From Shiraia sp. slf14 (lineage: Eukaryota; Ascomycota; Dothideomycetes; Pleosporales; Shiraiaceae): a stretch of DNA of 64,000 bases. The notes beneath the pieces were generated by a model that was not told the DNA's origin, did no database searches, and saw only the letters and a list, made by a program, of their open reading frames with translations. Every line of letters begins with the position of its first letter. The stretch's first letter is position 1. The DNA is taken from positions 1 through 64,000 of the forward strand of contig AXZN01000062.1 in assembly GCA_000498155.1 (NCBI GenBank). The letters run 5' to 3'. Below, one piece after another: positions 22,758 to 33,871 of the stretch. The position numbers and the translations under genes are program-made.

Positions 22758-22952
22758 TTCGAGAGTGAATTGAGTGAAATAAACCAGTATTTCAGCAGGT
22801 GCAAGTATGTGTGTGAAGTGGAATACAAGAAGTTGATGATTATGGTGTTGCGGATAGCTTCGAGATGTCAGTTGGATGCTTGAGGAAATTGAAAGATAAT
22901 GTAAGAAGGGAAGAGAAAGGCGAAGAGTAGCGTTGGAAAAGTATGGCTATCG

Positions 22953-23006
22953 TAGCGGGACTCGACAATAGCTACTGAATAGCGAGACTCGACAATAGCA
23001 ACCGAA
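22953..23006. repeat. 27-bp tandem duplication
   Basis: Two adjoining 27-bp units, 22953-22979 and 22980-23006, share TAGCGRGACTCGACAATAGC and differ at a few positions after it. A third partial copy (TAGCG) follows. It lies about 200 bp upstream of the SUN-gene start. Confidence 0.75.
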
Positions 23007-24239
23007 TAGCGCCGCTAGTGGGGAAAGATGAAACAATACCGAGAGGCGGGGTGAGCAGCACGCGCGCGCAACAGGCGTTGGACTCAGTGAAAGTGAAAGC
23101 CGAAAGCGCGAAGCGTATGCAGTAGCCTTGTTCAAAGTCGCAGTCGGCAGGGATAGAGGTTTCTCATACTTACATTAATATTAATGTCTTGTCCTTATCG
23201 TTGGATATTTGCTGATATGGATGGCCGTTTCAGGAGGTCTGCTGTTTGGCGTCCACACTGTAGACAATCGTGTTGTGTCGGTGAAGGGTCTTTGTCACAA
23301 GATTCGTAAACACGTGGAAAAGTTTCGCGCGTCGCGAAAGACAGCGCTGTATACTACAGTCGCACCAAGGAAAATATGTATCGTTGGAAGGTTACTCGAG
23401 ATTCAGCCCGTGGCCATCTTCCACTATGCGATGCGACACTCTCAACGCGTAGGAATGACAAAAGTCGCGGGTTCAATGGAGCGAAGTTGGATCTTTAAAG
23501 AAGACGCGCTTTGACAGGGTTAAAACACAACTACCATCCGCATGGGGCAGTTTTAGCGAACCCGATGCTGTTAACAATGATCAGCAACATCAAAGAACAG
23601 AACTATGGACACGACTCGTTCCTTGCAAAATGTGCCACGTTTAGCCGGTACCAAGTACTGCAGTTATAAAGTAGATGATTCGCCTTGAACTCAAACATGG
23701 GTGATGCATGGCCCGGCTCCACAGAATGCCGGAACGGAAATGCTTGATTTGACGCAACCTCTGCTGGTACCCACGATGCAGTCATTATGTGCAACTAGCA
23801 TGCAATGACAACCAATTGTTAAACCAGTGTCTGAGACCAGTCATTCTCCATAGAAACAGTTGTGACGTTGGGTGTGAGATGGGATTCGTTGACATTTCAC
23901 AGCACTCTTGCATCATGCAAGCAAACTTTTCGACGTCGAAGCGCGAAGAAGACCTGGGCCAGTTGGCATAGCCTGTTACTGATTCATAGAATGTTATAAC
24001 AATAACAGACAAAGGTCGCATGCATACCGAGGCAGACAAAGGCCAGATGTGGAGTCGAGCACTGTATTCCATAAACGGAAATGCATCCGCGTTCCCAGGC
24101 ACGCAAGGCCAGGTACACCGCCCTATGTTGCTAGTGCGGGCGTATGCATATGTGACCACACTTCGTACTTTGCTTCTCTTGTTGCCATACCTTGCATCTC
24201 TGCAACACTTTGCCCTCAATTAACGCATAACGTCAGACG

Positions 24240-24247
24240 TATAAAAA
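24240..24247 (+). promoter_or_regulatory. TATA box of epimerase gene
   Basis: TATAAAAA lies 68-75 bp upstream of the epimerase ATG, the expected place for a core promoter element. Confidence 0.5.
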
Positions 24248-24314
24248 GGCCGTTACTTTCTTCTATTGAATCACACTCCAAGTAAACCTTTACATTCGAC
24301 CCCAATAATTCAAG

Positions 24315-25601
24315 ATGGTGGTTGGTTCAGTCCTTGTCACTGGGTAAAGCTTGCCCCTCCACCCCTCGTTCATGCTACGCTCATCAGCTTCATTCTTTTG
24401 CAACTTCCAAAGGTAGCGAAATATCTGACTCTTTGCAGTGGCACTGGCTATATCGGCTCATTCACAGCGCTTGCTCTTCTTGAAGCTGACTATAAGGTTG
24501 TCATTGTTGACAATTTGTACAATTCGTCGCCCGAGGTCATCAATCGCATTGAACTCATTTGCGGCAAGCGGCCTTCATTTTACCAATGCGACATCACAGA
24601 TGAGGCTGCACTGGACAAGGTGTTTGCTGAGAACCCAGATATTGACAACGTCATTCATTTCGCTGCGCTCAAGGTGAGACTCGTGGCCTGTTAAGGGCGC
24701 ATCAGAATCTAATCAAGGACACTTTGGCCTGACAGTGCAACAGGCTGTCGGCGAGTCTGGCGAGATTCCACTCACGTATTATCGTGTGAATGTCGGCGGT
24801 TCCGTTGCATTGTTATCTTCTATGCTGAAGCATGATGTAACGAACATTGTCTTCTCTTCCTCTGCAACCGTTTATGGTGACGCCACACGATTCGAGAATA
24901 TGATACCGATCCCCGAGCACTGTCCGATTGGGCCTACCAACGTCTATGGCCGCACAAAGTCGACCGTCGAGAGCATCATAACCGATACTATCGACGCACA
25001 GCGCACCAAGGCTAAAAAGGAAGGCCGAGAGATGGATGGCAAGAAATGGAACGCTGCATTGTTGCGGTACTTCAACCCTGCCGGTTCTCATCCTTCAGGA
25101 ATCATGGGAGAAAACCCCTTGGGTATCCCGTATAATCTGCTCCCACTGCTTGCACAAGTTGCCATTGGCAAGCGCGAAAAGCTTCTCGTCTACGGTGATG
25201 ATTACAAATCAAAAGACGGGACCGCGATTCGCGATTACATCCATGTCCTCGACCTTGCTCGAGGCCATTTGCAGGCACTCAACTATCTCCGTGAGCGACA
25301 GCCTGGTGTGAAAGCCTGGAATCTGGGTAGCGGACGTGGTTCCACCGTTTTTGAAATGATCAAAGCCTTCCAGAACGTCGTGGGACGCGACCTCAAGTAC
25401 GAGGTCGCAGCGAGGCGGCATGGCGATGTGCTCGATTTGACAGCAAATCCATCACTTGCAAATAAAGAGTTGAACTGGAAGACCGAGCTGACACTTGAGG
25501 ATGCATGTGCGGATTTGTGGAAGTGGACCAAGAACAACCCTGAGGGTTATGGACAAGACCCTCCTAAGGAATTTGTAGATGCCTTGAAAAACAAAGCCTG
25601 A
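24315..25601 (+). CDS. gal10: UDP-glucose 4-epimerase
   Basis: Exons 24315-24343, 24439-24673 and 24744-25601 (introns 95 and 70 bp) encode 373 aa. The first 29-nt exon ends inside the glycine-rich loop, and splicing recreates TGGTGYIGS (residues 9-17), the NAD-binding motif. The SDR catalytic elements follow: FSSSATVYG and the YGRTK tetrad with Tyr156 and Lys160. The enzyme interconverts UDP-glucose and UDP-galactose in the Leloir pathway and supplies UDP-galactose for glycans. Unlike yeast Gal10 there is no fused mutarotase domain, which is normal in filamentous fungi. It is 20 kb from the alpha-galactosidase gene, so the two form no cluster. Convergent with the Arc1-like gene. Confidence 0.95.
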
Positions 25602-25839
25602 GTAAGAGATCAGAGGTAGTATGGGCAGTATACAAAGGACGGTACCGCCTAGAGATGGCTTCACTTTGCTGGAGCAAAAGCATTGGTCATAGATTTCATC
25701 ACATATCACATCAGTAATGCATGCTCGAACGAATTTGACAACATCGAATAGCTGCCTCGAGATCCTTGTGAATTGCCCTGCATGTATCTAGCGGTATCCA
25801 AATTAATTGGATATTGAATAGTTTCATTTATTTACGGGT

Positions 25840-27496
25840 CTATCGCACAACCGCGCCCTTGAGAGTTGGGATGCCACACAAACCATCCTTTGTCCTCAGT
25901 TTTGCAACACCCGTCTTTTTATCAGCACCATCACCTGCCAGCTGTGGAACAGCGCCCACATCGAAGCCTACTTCAAGGTCATCTGTCGTTGTGAAACCAG
26001 GCTGCATGGTTTCCCAAATCTTCTTCTTGGGATTTAAGACGCCCTCTGGCTCGCCTTCCCAGCCCTCAAAGTAGACCCTGTCGCCTGCTTTGGCACTTTC
26101 AGGAGGGTTTACCAACTCCACGGGACCTTTGTGTGCATCTTCACCTTCGACCACCCTTGGCGATGCAGCCAAAACCATGGCACAAGACTTGACACCACGC
26201 ATGGTCACAGGCTTGAGGTTGCAGACTGCGATGATCTTACGATTCTGCATCTCAGCGAGGGGAATGAGACCATTGAGACCCGAACAGACAGTGCGAACGA
26301 CTTGACCTTCGTACTCGGAAGTATTATCCGTACCAGGAGCATCGCCGCATGCAATAGTAGAGACAAAGAGGGAGTCGGCATTAGGATGGGTTTCTGCCTT
26401 GAGAATGTGGCCGACCCGGAGATCAATGAGAGCAGGAGAAAGGGGCTTTTCTGGTGCTGGGCTGTGATTTTGTCAACACCTTGTAATTGAGGGAAACTGT
26501 GCATTGTACGTCGACTTACGCTTTTTGTGGCTTTGGTTGCTTTTCCTTCTTTTCCTTCTTTTCTCGTTTCTGGGTTGGAGCACCATCTGGAGGTCCTCCG
26601 GGAGCTGAGGTCCCGGCAACAGCCTCTCCTGCAGCCTGTACCAGTCCCTTGGCTTTCTCCTTTTTGCTCTTTCCACCTTGGCCACCTTGAGCACTTGGTT
26701 GCTCACCCGCCGCAGCCGTTGAAGTGGCACCAGCTGCAGCTGCAGCAGCGGCCTCTTTCTCCTTCTTTTTGCGCTCTTTCTCAGCCTTTGCATCAACCGG
26801 TTTGATCTTGAAAATGACGCTGTTCAGGTCAATGTTGACCTTCTGATCCAACTTCAAGCCAAACACGGGCGAGTTCTGAACGAAATCGATATGGCGCACG
26901 ATGTGGTGGTAGCCTTTCTCGCCAGTTCTCTCCTCACCACTCCATTGGGCCACAACGGGAGCGAGCTTTTGGTACATGGCAATGTCGGCGACTGAGGGCT
27001 TCGCGCCGAGGAGTGTGGTGCGGCTGGAGAGGTGTGTATTCAGCGATGACAAGCGCTCAGCAGACTTGGCAGAGTCCTCGGAGGGGGATGCAATGTGAGA
27101 GACGGTCACGAGCCATTGGTTGAGATCGGCTTTGTCTGCATCGGTGTATGTGGTTTCAGGGAAGAGGGCCTGTGAAGCCTTGACGGCATCGGCCTCGCGT
27201 GAGGCATTGTTGGGCGCGTGGGTGGCGAGGAAAGTGAGTAGGGTCTCGTCGAGGGTGGTGTTTGCCATTGTGGGCGAGAATGTGCGCTGGGAGAAGTTGA
27301 TAGCAAGCGGTCGTAGTGGGGTAAAGAAGTCGAGGTTGGCGAGGGGCAAGACAGGCGCGGTGGACAAGGCCTGCAGACGGCTTGGAGCGGTCAGAGGGCG
27401 TAGGACTGGTTGGGAGTGTTGGGCAAGCCTCAATCGAAGCGGTCGGGTTCGAGCAAGAAGACGGGGCGCGGCGAAGGGGGAGCTGTGGAGGTGCAT
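25840..27496 (-). CDS. Arc1/EMAPII-like tRNA-binding cofactor
   Basis: Exons 26520-27496 and 25840-26461 (58-bp intron) encode 532 aa from the first ATG. Residues 1-76 precede a second in-frame ATG (27268-27266, protein start MANTTLDE) and are rich in Arg with no acidic residue until about residue 55, a mitochondrial presequence type. Next come a GST-C-like region (about 77-210), a Lys/Ala-rich linker (AEKERKKKEKEAAAAAAAG) and a C-terminal OB-fold tRNA-binding domain (IDLRVGHILKAETHPNADSL, IPLAEMQNRKIIAVCNLKPV). Yeast Arc1 bridges methionyl- and glutamyl-tRNA synthetases and improves their tRNA capture. The shared promoter with the UCH gene carries a hexanucleotide repeat. Which of the two starts is used is open. 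Confidence 0.88.
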
Positions 27497-27978
27497 TGCT
27501 CGGCACGTGAGTCAGATGCAGGTCCGCCAAAATATTATCATGCTGCATGGCGGGGCATCGTCACTCTCCCAGAGCACAGGCCAGGCCAGTTGAGCCTCGA
27601 ACGCGTCCCAAGCGCGCACCTGAAGCGGCCGTGGATGGGGCCCTGTCTTCTCCTGTCTTCTCCAGCGGGAGCAGTGCAAGACATGCTCATGCCTGCCGCC
27701 TAGCATGTCGAGAGCACGGTAGACAGCACCCGCCATGACACCGTGTTGTATGCTGTGTGCTGGTGTGTGCTGGATGCTGCCTATGCCTCTGCCTCTGCCT
27801 CTGCCTCTGCCTCTGCCTCTGCCTCTGCCTCTGCCTCCCCGCCCCTTCTCTCTCGCGCAGACTCGCTCGTCACCTCCTCCCTCATTGCCCAAAAGCACAA
27901 CACTACCTCTGCCCCTCGCACGATTGCTCCATACCTTGACACCTTGACCCGCTCTCCCATCCAGCAGCCAGCTCCGCC
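27497..27978. promoter_or_regulatory. Divergent promoter, Arc1-like / UCH
   Basis: A 482-bp gap between two start codons. It contains eight perfect GCCTCT units (27785-27832) about 150 bp upstream of the UCH start. No further gene is seen; the LP-repeat ORFs here are only translations of the microsatellite. Confidence 0.55.
27785..27832. repeat. (GCCTCT)8 microsatellite
   Basis: Eight uninterrupted hexamers, followed by one imperfect GCCTCC. It is the longest perfect microsatellite noticed in the window and lies in the UCH promoter, pyrimidine-rich on the strand read toward UCH. Confidence 0.95.
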
Positions 27979-28865
27979 ATGTCTGCTTCCAACTCACCCG
28001 ATGTCCCGCCTGGCAAGAAGAGATTTGTGCCTTTGGGTACGTGGGGTATTCCTGGCATGACGCCAGTGGAGATCAAACAGCTGATGCGCAGCTCATGGCA
28101 GAGAACAACCCAGAGGTCATGTCCTCGCTAGTGCACAGGCTTGGCTTGTCCCCAAACCTCGCTTTCCATGATGTCTTTAGCATCGATGAGCCAGAGCTGC
28201 TCGCCTTCGTGCCTCGTCCTGCCCATGCCCTCCTTTTGGTCTTTCCTGTGAGTGAGACATACGAAAAGTTCCGCATTCAGGAAGACAAGGACCAGCCCGA
28301 GTATCAGGGCCATGGCCCAAACGAGGAGGTGGTTTGGTATAAGCAGACAATTGGCAATGCCTGTGGCTTGATCGGTTTGTTACATGGTGTTTCCAACGGC
28401 GCCGCACGCTCCCATATCGGTACGTTGTAACGCCTGTGTCAAGCGGAGATTGCAATCACTTGGAATCTAATGCAAAATACAGATGTAAACTCGAGCTTGG
28501 CCAAGTTGCTGAGTGATGCCATCCCATTAAAACCAGTCGAGCGAGCTGACCTGCTCTACGAATCAGAAGCCCTTGAGAGCGCGCACCAAGCCGCTGCCAG
28601 TGGTGGAGATACGAATGCTCCTGCAGCTGAAGACAATGTAGACCTTCACTACGTCTGCTTTGTAAAGTCGCAAAACAACAACTTGTGGGAATTGGACGGT
28701 CGCCGCAAAGGTCCTCTCAACCGCGGCGAACTCGCGCCAGATGAGGATGTACTCAGTGATAAAGCTCTTGATCTTGGTGTGCGTAGCTTTCTCCGACGCG
28801 AGGCAGCAGCCGGGGGAGGGGACCTGCGTTTCAGTTTGATCACGCTTGCTGAATCACTGGATTAA
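27979..28865 (+). CDS. Ubiquitin C-terminal hydrolase, peptidase C12 (Yuh1/UCH-L3 type)
   Basis: Exons 27979-28036, 28102-28419 and 28483-28865 (introns 65 and 63 bp) encode 252 aa. The catalytic set is complete: oxyanion Gln101 and Cys107 in QTIGNACGLIG, His181 in DLHYVCFV, and Asp197 in NLWELDGRR. These cysteine proteases remove small adducts and peptides from the C-terminus of ubiquitin or Nedd8/Rub1 and help process their precursors. The size is that of Yuh1/UCH-L3; the long C-terminal extension of UCH37 is missing, so this is not the enzyme that binds Rpn13. The exon 1/2 join is set by conservation of PLENNPEVM. In tandem with the GPCR gene downstream. Confidence 0.94.
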
Positions 28866-29425
28866 GACCTCCTGGACAGTACCGTATAACAGCATTGTAA
28901 TGAACTTAATGTCACAACTTCAGGCATTCGAATGCCACCGGAACATCGCCTATATTCCATCATACTGCGTGAATATAACCTTGCTGACAATTAAGTGTCA
29001 TGATAAAGATATATCAAAACACCATGTGACTGGGTTGTTGCTGTGACGAAGGAGTGCTTTGGGCAATCTCGATCTCAGTGCACTAAGTACGCGATCTGGA
29101 TATTCTGGATAGCATCCCTAAAACAAAAGATGAATGGAAAAGTGGCCAGTATGCAAAGCGGGCATGTACTTTTCCAGGTACTGCGACAGAATTCTCACGT
29201 CTCAGTGAGTTGTGTTGTCCTCGGAACCGGTCACGATTGTCTCGCCTGCGTTCAGAATTTGGTTCTTGATCGTACTTCAAACAGCACCGGGTTGTTCTGG
29301 TTACATTTCGCACTCACATTTCCTCATGCCAACGACTGAATTTAATCAATAAGTTACATGACCGCTCTACCTCAATATTCGACGTCAGACACTAGCCCAC
29401 CCGCACCTTGGCTCTTATAGTGACG
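28866..29425. other. Intergenic, UCH to GPCR
   Basis: 560 bp holding the UCH 3' flank and the GPCR promoter. No gene or clear element found. Confidence 0.55.
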
Positions 29426-31375
29426 ATGAAAGATTACATACTCTTGATATTGGCCTTTCAATTCTCTTTCGTATACGCGTTGTCTACAGGACAGCAAAGC
29501 CCTGATTCCGCATACTTTTCTACAAAACCGCGCGATTTACAACAAACAAGGCAGGCCCGAATCGCGGCATTAAGTTGCTCTAGTCTTGGTGTAGTTGCTT
29601 CGCTTGTTGCCTTTTATTGGTTTTACAGGATGGACAAGCTCTTTCGGCATCGGTAAAAGCCCTACCTGCAGTACAGGACTTTACAATTTCACTGACAGTG
29701 TGGCAAGGCTGATCATGATATTGGTATATGGCGATTTTATGAGAAGTGCTTGGTACTTCGTTTTTGCTATATACGCTCTTGTTACGGGCAGTGTTAAAAC
29801 GCAATCTAAATTCTGCCAATCAAGCGGATTCTTCATCATGTATGCCACAGAAACCAGTGGTAAGTCAACATAAACTTTAGTTTAACCTCTCGAACTAATG
29901 CAAGCCTAGATTTTGCCGTCCTTGCTATAGCGGTACATAGTGCCCTCCAAGTATTTCGCCCAGCGAATCGCCATAGTAAGTCGGATGGATTACATCGCTA
30001 TCGTTACTACGTTTATACTGTAGCTCTGGTTCTTCCCGGTATGATGGCCGGCCTTGCATTCGTCAATCCTGGATGGGCCTATCTGTCTCAAGGTGCATTT
30101 TGCACTCTTCCAATCCGTCCTTTTTGGTACCTCTTGGCTCTGGCCTGGATACCCCGGTATCTGATTGCATTGACAATTATCAGTCTTGCAATTGCTATTT
30201 ACGCACATGTCGGCTTTGAGTTTCGCTCATACGCAAATACTCACGAGAGCTTCAAGACTCCTATTACCACGACTAATTCGAGATCATCGCATTTTGACAG
30301 AGATACAAGAGCATCCGTTACAACTCAAAAACCAACCACAAACGGAACGGGCGCAGGATTGCGATCATATGCTTTGAGAAACGAGGTATCTCCGCCTCCA
30401 CGCAGAGCATCAGCCACTACTTTTGATAGCGATAACATCGTTATGATTCAGGCGAATACTAGCACTGAAGGCAGCACGCAAGCTCTACCAGTAATTTCGC
30501 TTGATAGCCCTGGGGATGCGATGTTTGCCAACCGACCACCTCTTTTCGTAATTCCATCAGGTTTTGCAATTAAACCATCCACAGGGCGCGAACCTTCCTT
30601 GCCCCGGCATAACAGTATACAACCAGGCATAGACGCTCTCGCCACCAAGAATGCATCACCATTTGATTGTTTACAGGAATCAGCATCTTCTCGAGAGCCT
30701 TCGCCCATGTCACATGCACAAAGGCACATGGCGCACCAGCGCTACCGCATTCACCGCCAATTGCGTCTCATGTTTATATATCCAATCGTGTATACGCTGA
30801 TGTGGGTTATGCCTTTCATTCACCACTGTCTTCAGTACAATAATTATTTTGCGGCTCACCCAATATGGTTCATCCGACTCGGCGCCACAATTTGTATGAC
30901 GTCTATGGGTTTCGTTGATTGCCTCATATTCTCAGCACGCGAAAAGCCATGGCGAAAGATGCAAACAAGTGGCGGGACTGTATGGGGATCTTTGGCTGTA
31001 TGGCGAAGTTCGCGACCTAGTAATGCAGGACTCTCTCCAATGCCAACAGAAAGAGACCAAGAAAACAGAACGCTCGAAAGGAGTATGACCGAAAGTGCAG
31101 GAGGCTCGCGCATTGCCAGGATTAGAGGTAGTGTAAGAAGATCTTTCTGCCCAACGAAATAAGCACATACGCTGACTCCGTATTCACTCTATCAGGTCAG
31201 GACCAGCGCCAGTGACGATTTTACGAGAATGGCAGCAGACCAGGCTAAAACGAGGTTGGAAATGGAAAAAATTGAACGACTAGCAGCACTTCAAGCAAAG
31301 AACAAACGAGAATGTGATTTAAAGGAACAAGACGAAGATTGTCCCAGGCACATGTGCGAGCACCACAGTAATTAG
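29426..31375 (+). CDS. Git3-family G-protein-coupled receptor (glucose/nutrient sensing type)
   Basis: Exons 29426-29652, 29699-29859, 29910-31132 and 31196-31375 encode 596 aa. A hydrophobic N-terminus (ILLILAFQFSFVYAL) may be a signal peptide. Five helices follow, including LIMILVYGDFMRSAWYFVF, FCQSSGFFIMYATETSDFAVL and LVLPGMMAGLAFV. A long Ser/Thr-rich third cytoplasmic loop (about 230-430) separates them from the Git3_C pair of helices (RQLRLMFIYPIVYTLMWV, ICMTSMGFVDCLIF). A fourth exon is proposed: GTAAGA donor at 31133, GCTGAC branch site, CAG at 31195, giving the helical tail ASDDFTRMAADQAKTRLEME. Without it the protein would end at 31162. Git3/Gpr1 receptors sense sugars or amino acids and feed cAMP-PKA. 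Intron 1 (46 bp) is the least certain join. Confidence 0.85.
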
Positions 31376-31592
31376 GGCCCTGGCGAAATTCCGTTTGACG
31401 ACGCAGAATCAGTTCAAGGAGATTGGAATGCCTGTAGAACCAGGAAAATAAACCGCAAAATTCTTTGCACTGACTTCATGAAAGATGAGGTTCACAACAG
31501 GTTTCTTCAAGCCTCCCAGCTGAGGGTTTATCAATGAGTACCTTTGCTGGTAATCGTTTGAAGTACAACCCATTCGGTAGCTTCGCGTTTAA

Positions 31593-32639
31593 TCAAAAAT
31601 CTTCCATCTTGACGTCCTGCTTTTGTTTGAGTGGCAAATACACCTTCGTCCATAAGTCGCTCCTCTCGCCCAGATGATATGTTAGACTTGCTTTTTCCAT
31701 ACCATCATTTGCTCCACCTGACATGGTCTCGAGCTGCGAGATAATATTTTCTAAACCTAATGCTTTCCCAGTAGCCTGTGTATTGCCAGCTTCCAGGGCA
31801 ACATGAACAATATGGATATGAAAGTGATAATAAGTTGGTTGGTCTATAGAATCGGGCGCCATTAGTTTCTGACAAAATATGTCTATAGTGCATGACCTAC
31901 AGTGTACATAAAGCTTGAGTTGATCGCGTTCAATGTCGGGATACAAATTGATAGTTGCTTGGATCATTTTCTCTCGCATGTGATTCAACCATTCAACATG
32001 AGTCTTTTTCAGATCTCGTACACTCCATATATCCCTTCTTTCCACGAGACCCAAGAGATGCAGCGATGCCATTGTCTTTCGGTCCCAGTTGAGATCCGGA
32101 AGGAGTAGAAATCCCTCTTCACCCGTTTCACGGTACATGACATCTTCTTGCTCAGTGCGGCCTTCAATGATATTGAACACCCAGTTCAATGCACCTTTTT
32201 CTCTCTGTCGCTGCATATACGGTCGCACATAGCTAGCGTAGACCTCGGGAGTTTCCGTTACCACTCGCAGACCCTGAGCCTCATATTTGCTGATGTGTTT
32301 TTGTGTGCAAGGATAGATCAAATTTATTTTGAAGTCCGGAGGTGATTGCCCAGCCTGATCGAAAGAGTTGGCATTACTGTTGGCAAGGAACCAGGCATAA
32401 ATGTCATTTGCGCCAAGATTCTTGATGCGCGTTAGAGAAGTAGAGAAACTGTCCAAAATGCCTGGACATGTATCAAAGGCTGCTCGCTCTGCAACCAAGA
32501 GTGCCTGTTGCCCATGGATTGTACCGAGAAGGGAAATACGACGGCCAGCTTGGTCTGAATTGAGCAGGCGGGTGAGGCGGAAATCAGGTATGAGGGCTTC
32601 TGCTCTGGCGGCGACTTCTGGAGGGGTTGTAGAAGTCAT
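31593..32639 (-). CDS. DcpS, scavenger mRNA decapping enzyme
   Basis: Exons 31901-32639 and 31593-31843 encode 329 aa; ATG at 32639 is the first in frame. The 57-bp intron has no stop in frame, so an unspliced reading also stays open; it was recognised because removing it restores LKLYVHYQPTYYHFHIH. The HIT triad is H253-F-H255-I-H257 with the central histidine expected to form the covalent intermediate. The domain-swapped N-terminal half includes WVFNIIEGRTEQEDVMY and LPDLNWDRKTM, typical of DcpS. The enzyme hydrolyses m7GpppN left by the exosome, yielding m7GMP, in cytosol and nucleus. It is transcribed toward the GPCR gene. Confidence 0.94.
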   Translation of the reverse strand: MTSTTPPEVAARAEALIPDFRLTRLLNSDQAGRRISLLGTIHGQQALLVAERAAFDTCPGILDSFSTSLTRIKNLGANDIYAWFLANSNANSFDQAGQSPPDFKINLIYPCTQKHISKYEAQGLRVVTETPEVYASYVRPYMQRQREKGALNWVFNIIEGRTEQEDVMYRETGEEGFLLLPDLNWDRKTMASLHLLGLVERRDIWSVRDLKKTHVEWLNHMREKMIQATINLYPDIERDQLKLYVHCRSCTIDIFCQKLMAPDSIDQPTYYHFHIHIVHVALEAGNTQATGKALGLENIISQLETMSGGANDGMEKASLTYHLGERSDLWTKVYLPLKQKQDVKMEDF

Positions 32640-33201
32640 TGTGGTAACCAAATTGATAGGATGAAGTTGGAAGTACTGCTTAAACCCCCAAATTAGTCAC
32701 AGATTGCTTGTACTGGCCGTTCTCATAGCTAATGTTATAGGCACGATGCGCGCTGAGATTTACACAAGTTCAGACATAAACAACAAAAGATTAAACAGCT
32801 TCAAATTCCCTTAACAGGGCTCCATTCCGAGTATGAGCTATCAAGCGAGGCGTGGACAACATTGGCGCCAGCAAGTATCTATGCATGTGTAGAGGAATTG
32901 GTGAATGTTGACTATTACAAAATCACTTACAAGATCAAGGATCAAGGTACCTGTGTTAAGGAAAGCACGGGCCGAGTGAAGAGCAGGAAAAGACGACACA
33001 AGTACAAGATACATGGGGTGATCACATGCTCACGTGTCAAAATTCTAACTAGCGTGTCTCCTGGACAACCATGCATCTTCGCCAAGGCTATGACGCCAAC
33101 TACTCCTAGCACACCTCACGTTGCCTCTCAGCCCCATCACCACAGACACAGCCCTTGTATTCCGAGCTTTTCTAGCACCCATCGACTGCAAATTTTTGAC
33201 A
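32640..33201. promoter_or_regulatory. Divergent promoter, DcpS / Pol delta subunit
   Basis: 562 bp between two start codons. An E-box CACGTG lies at 33031-33036, about 165 bp upstream of the polymerase subunit start. No gene in between. Confidence 0.45.
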
Positions 33202-33871
33202 ATGCCACCCAAGCGACAAAGTTCGGCGCTTGCAAACAAGTCGCAACAGTCGACTTTAGCTTTTCACGGAGCTTCCAATAAAGTCATCAAGGCTGGCGCA
33301 AGAACGCAAAGCATAAAGAAGAATCTTGCGATAGATGCATCAACAAAAGCCCCTACAAAGCCGGATATTGTTGATATTACCGACAAGCCTGATGTTTCCG
33401 GAGAGATTGATGAACAGAGTAAAGAGGAAGCCCAAGTGCGACAGGCAGAGACTGCCCCAGAAGATGACGAAGCCCGGCAAATATCAGAGGCTGCAATCAA
33501 GGAGTACTGGGAGACAAAAGAGAAGCAACGCATGGCACCTAGAGTACACCAACAAGACGTGAGCTTGCACGAAAAGATTCTCCGGGAATTTGACATGAGC
33601 AGTCACTTTGGCGTAAGCTTACCCCGTGCCTGCAGGGTTCATGGTGTCCAAAACTGGGGTAGAACTAACTTTATTGTGTATCTTGTAGCCCTCGACAGGA
33701 ATCACTCGTATCAAGCGCTGGAAGCGTGCGCACCAGCTGGGGCTTGACCCACCGATTGAAGTTCTTGCAGTACTTTTGGAGGACATGTCTGCTACGGACG
33801 GAGCTCCGACAATGCAGAAATCACGTGTAGATGAGCTGTTGAGCTCCAAGATTGAAAGTGACGCGAGCTGA
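33202..33871 (+). CDS. cdm1: DNA polymerase delta small subunit (Pol32-independent 4th subunit, Cdm1/POLD4)
   Basis: Exons 33202-33612 and 33689-33871 (76-bp intron) encode 197 aa. ATG 33202 opens MPPKRQSS, and QSTLAFHG (16-23) is a PIP-box-like PCNA contact. The middle is acidic and disordered. The C-terminal 60 residues carry the family signature: LREFDMSSHFG, then across the intron PSTGITRIKRWKRAHQLGL, then PPIEVLAVLL. The human homologue POLD4 and S. pombe Cdm1 stabilise Pol delta and adjust its processivity; S. cerevisiae lacks the subunit. The intron position is fixed by that conserved junction. No MCB box was seen in the upstream region, unlike mcm6. Confidence 0.9.

Larger units (their letters stand above)
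22758..24314. other. Divergent intergenic region, SUN gene / epimerase
   Basis: This 1.56-kb region separates two start codons. It contains a 27-bp tandem duplication at 22953-23006 and a TATA box near the epimerase start. The ORFs in it are short and show no family features. Confidence 0.55.

Noticed and set aside
24315..25601. Epimerase as part of a galactose cluster with GH36
   Set aside because: It is 18-20 kb away with unrelated housekeeping genes between, and no GAL1 or GAL7 is present.
27735..28060. ORFs with LP, AS or CL repeats
   Set aside because: They are frame translations of the GCCTCT microsatellite and overlap the UCH first exon in other frames.
27979..28865. UCH as the partner of Rpn13 in the same window
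   Set aside because: At 252 aa it lacks the C-terminal extension by which UCH37 binds Rpn13; it is the Yuh1/UCH-L3 type.
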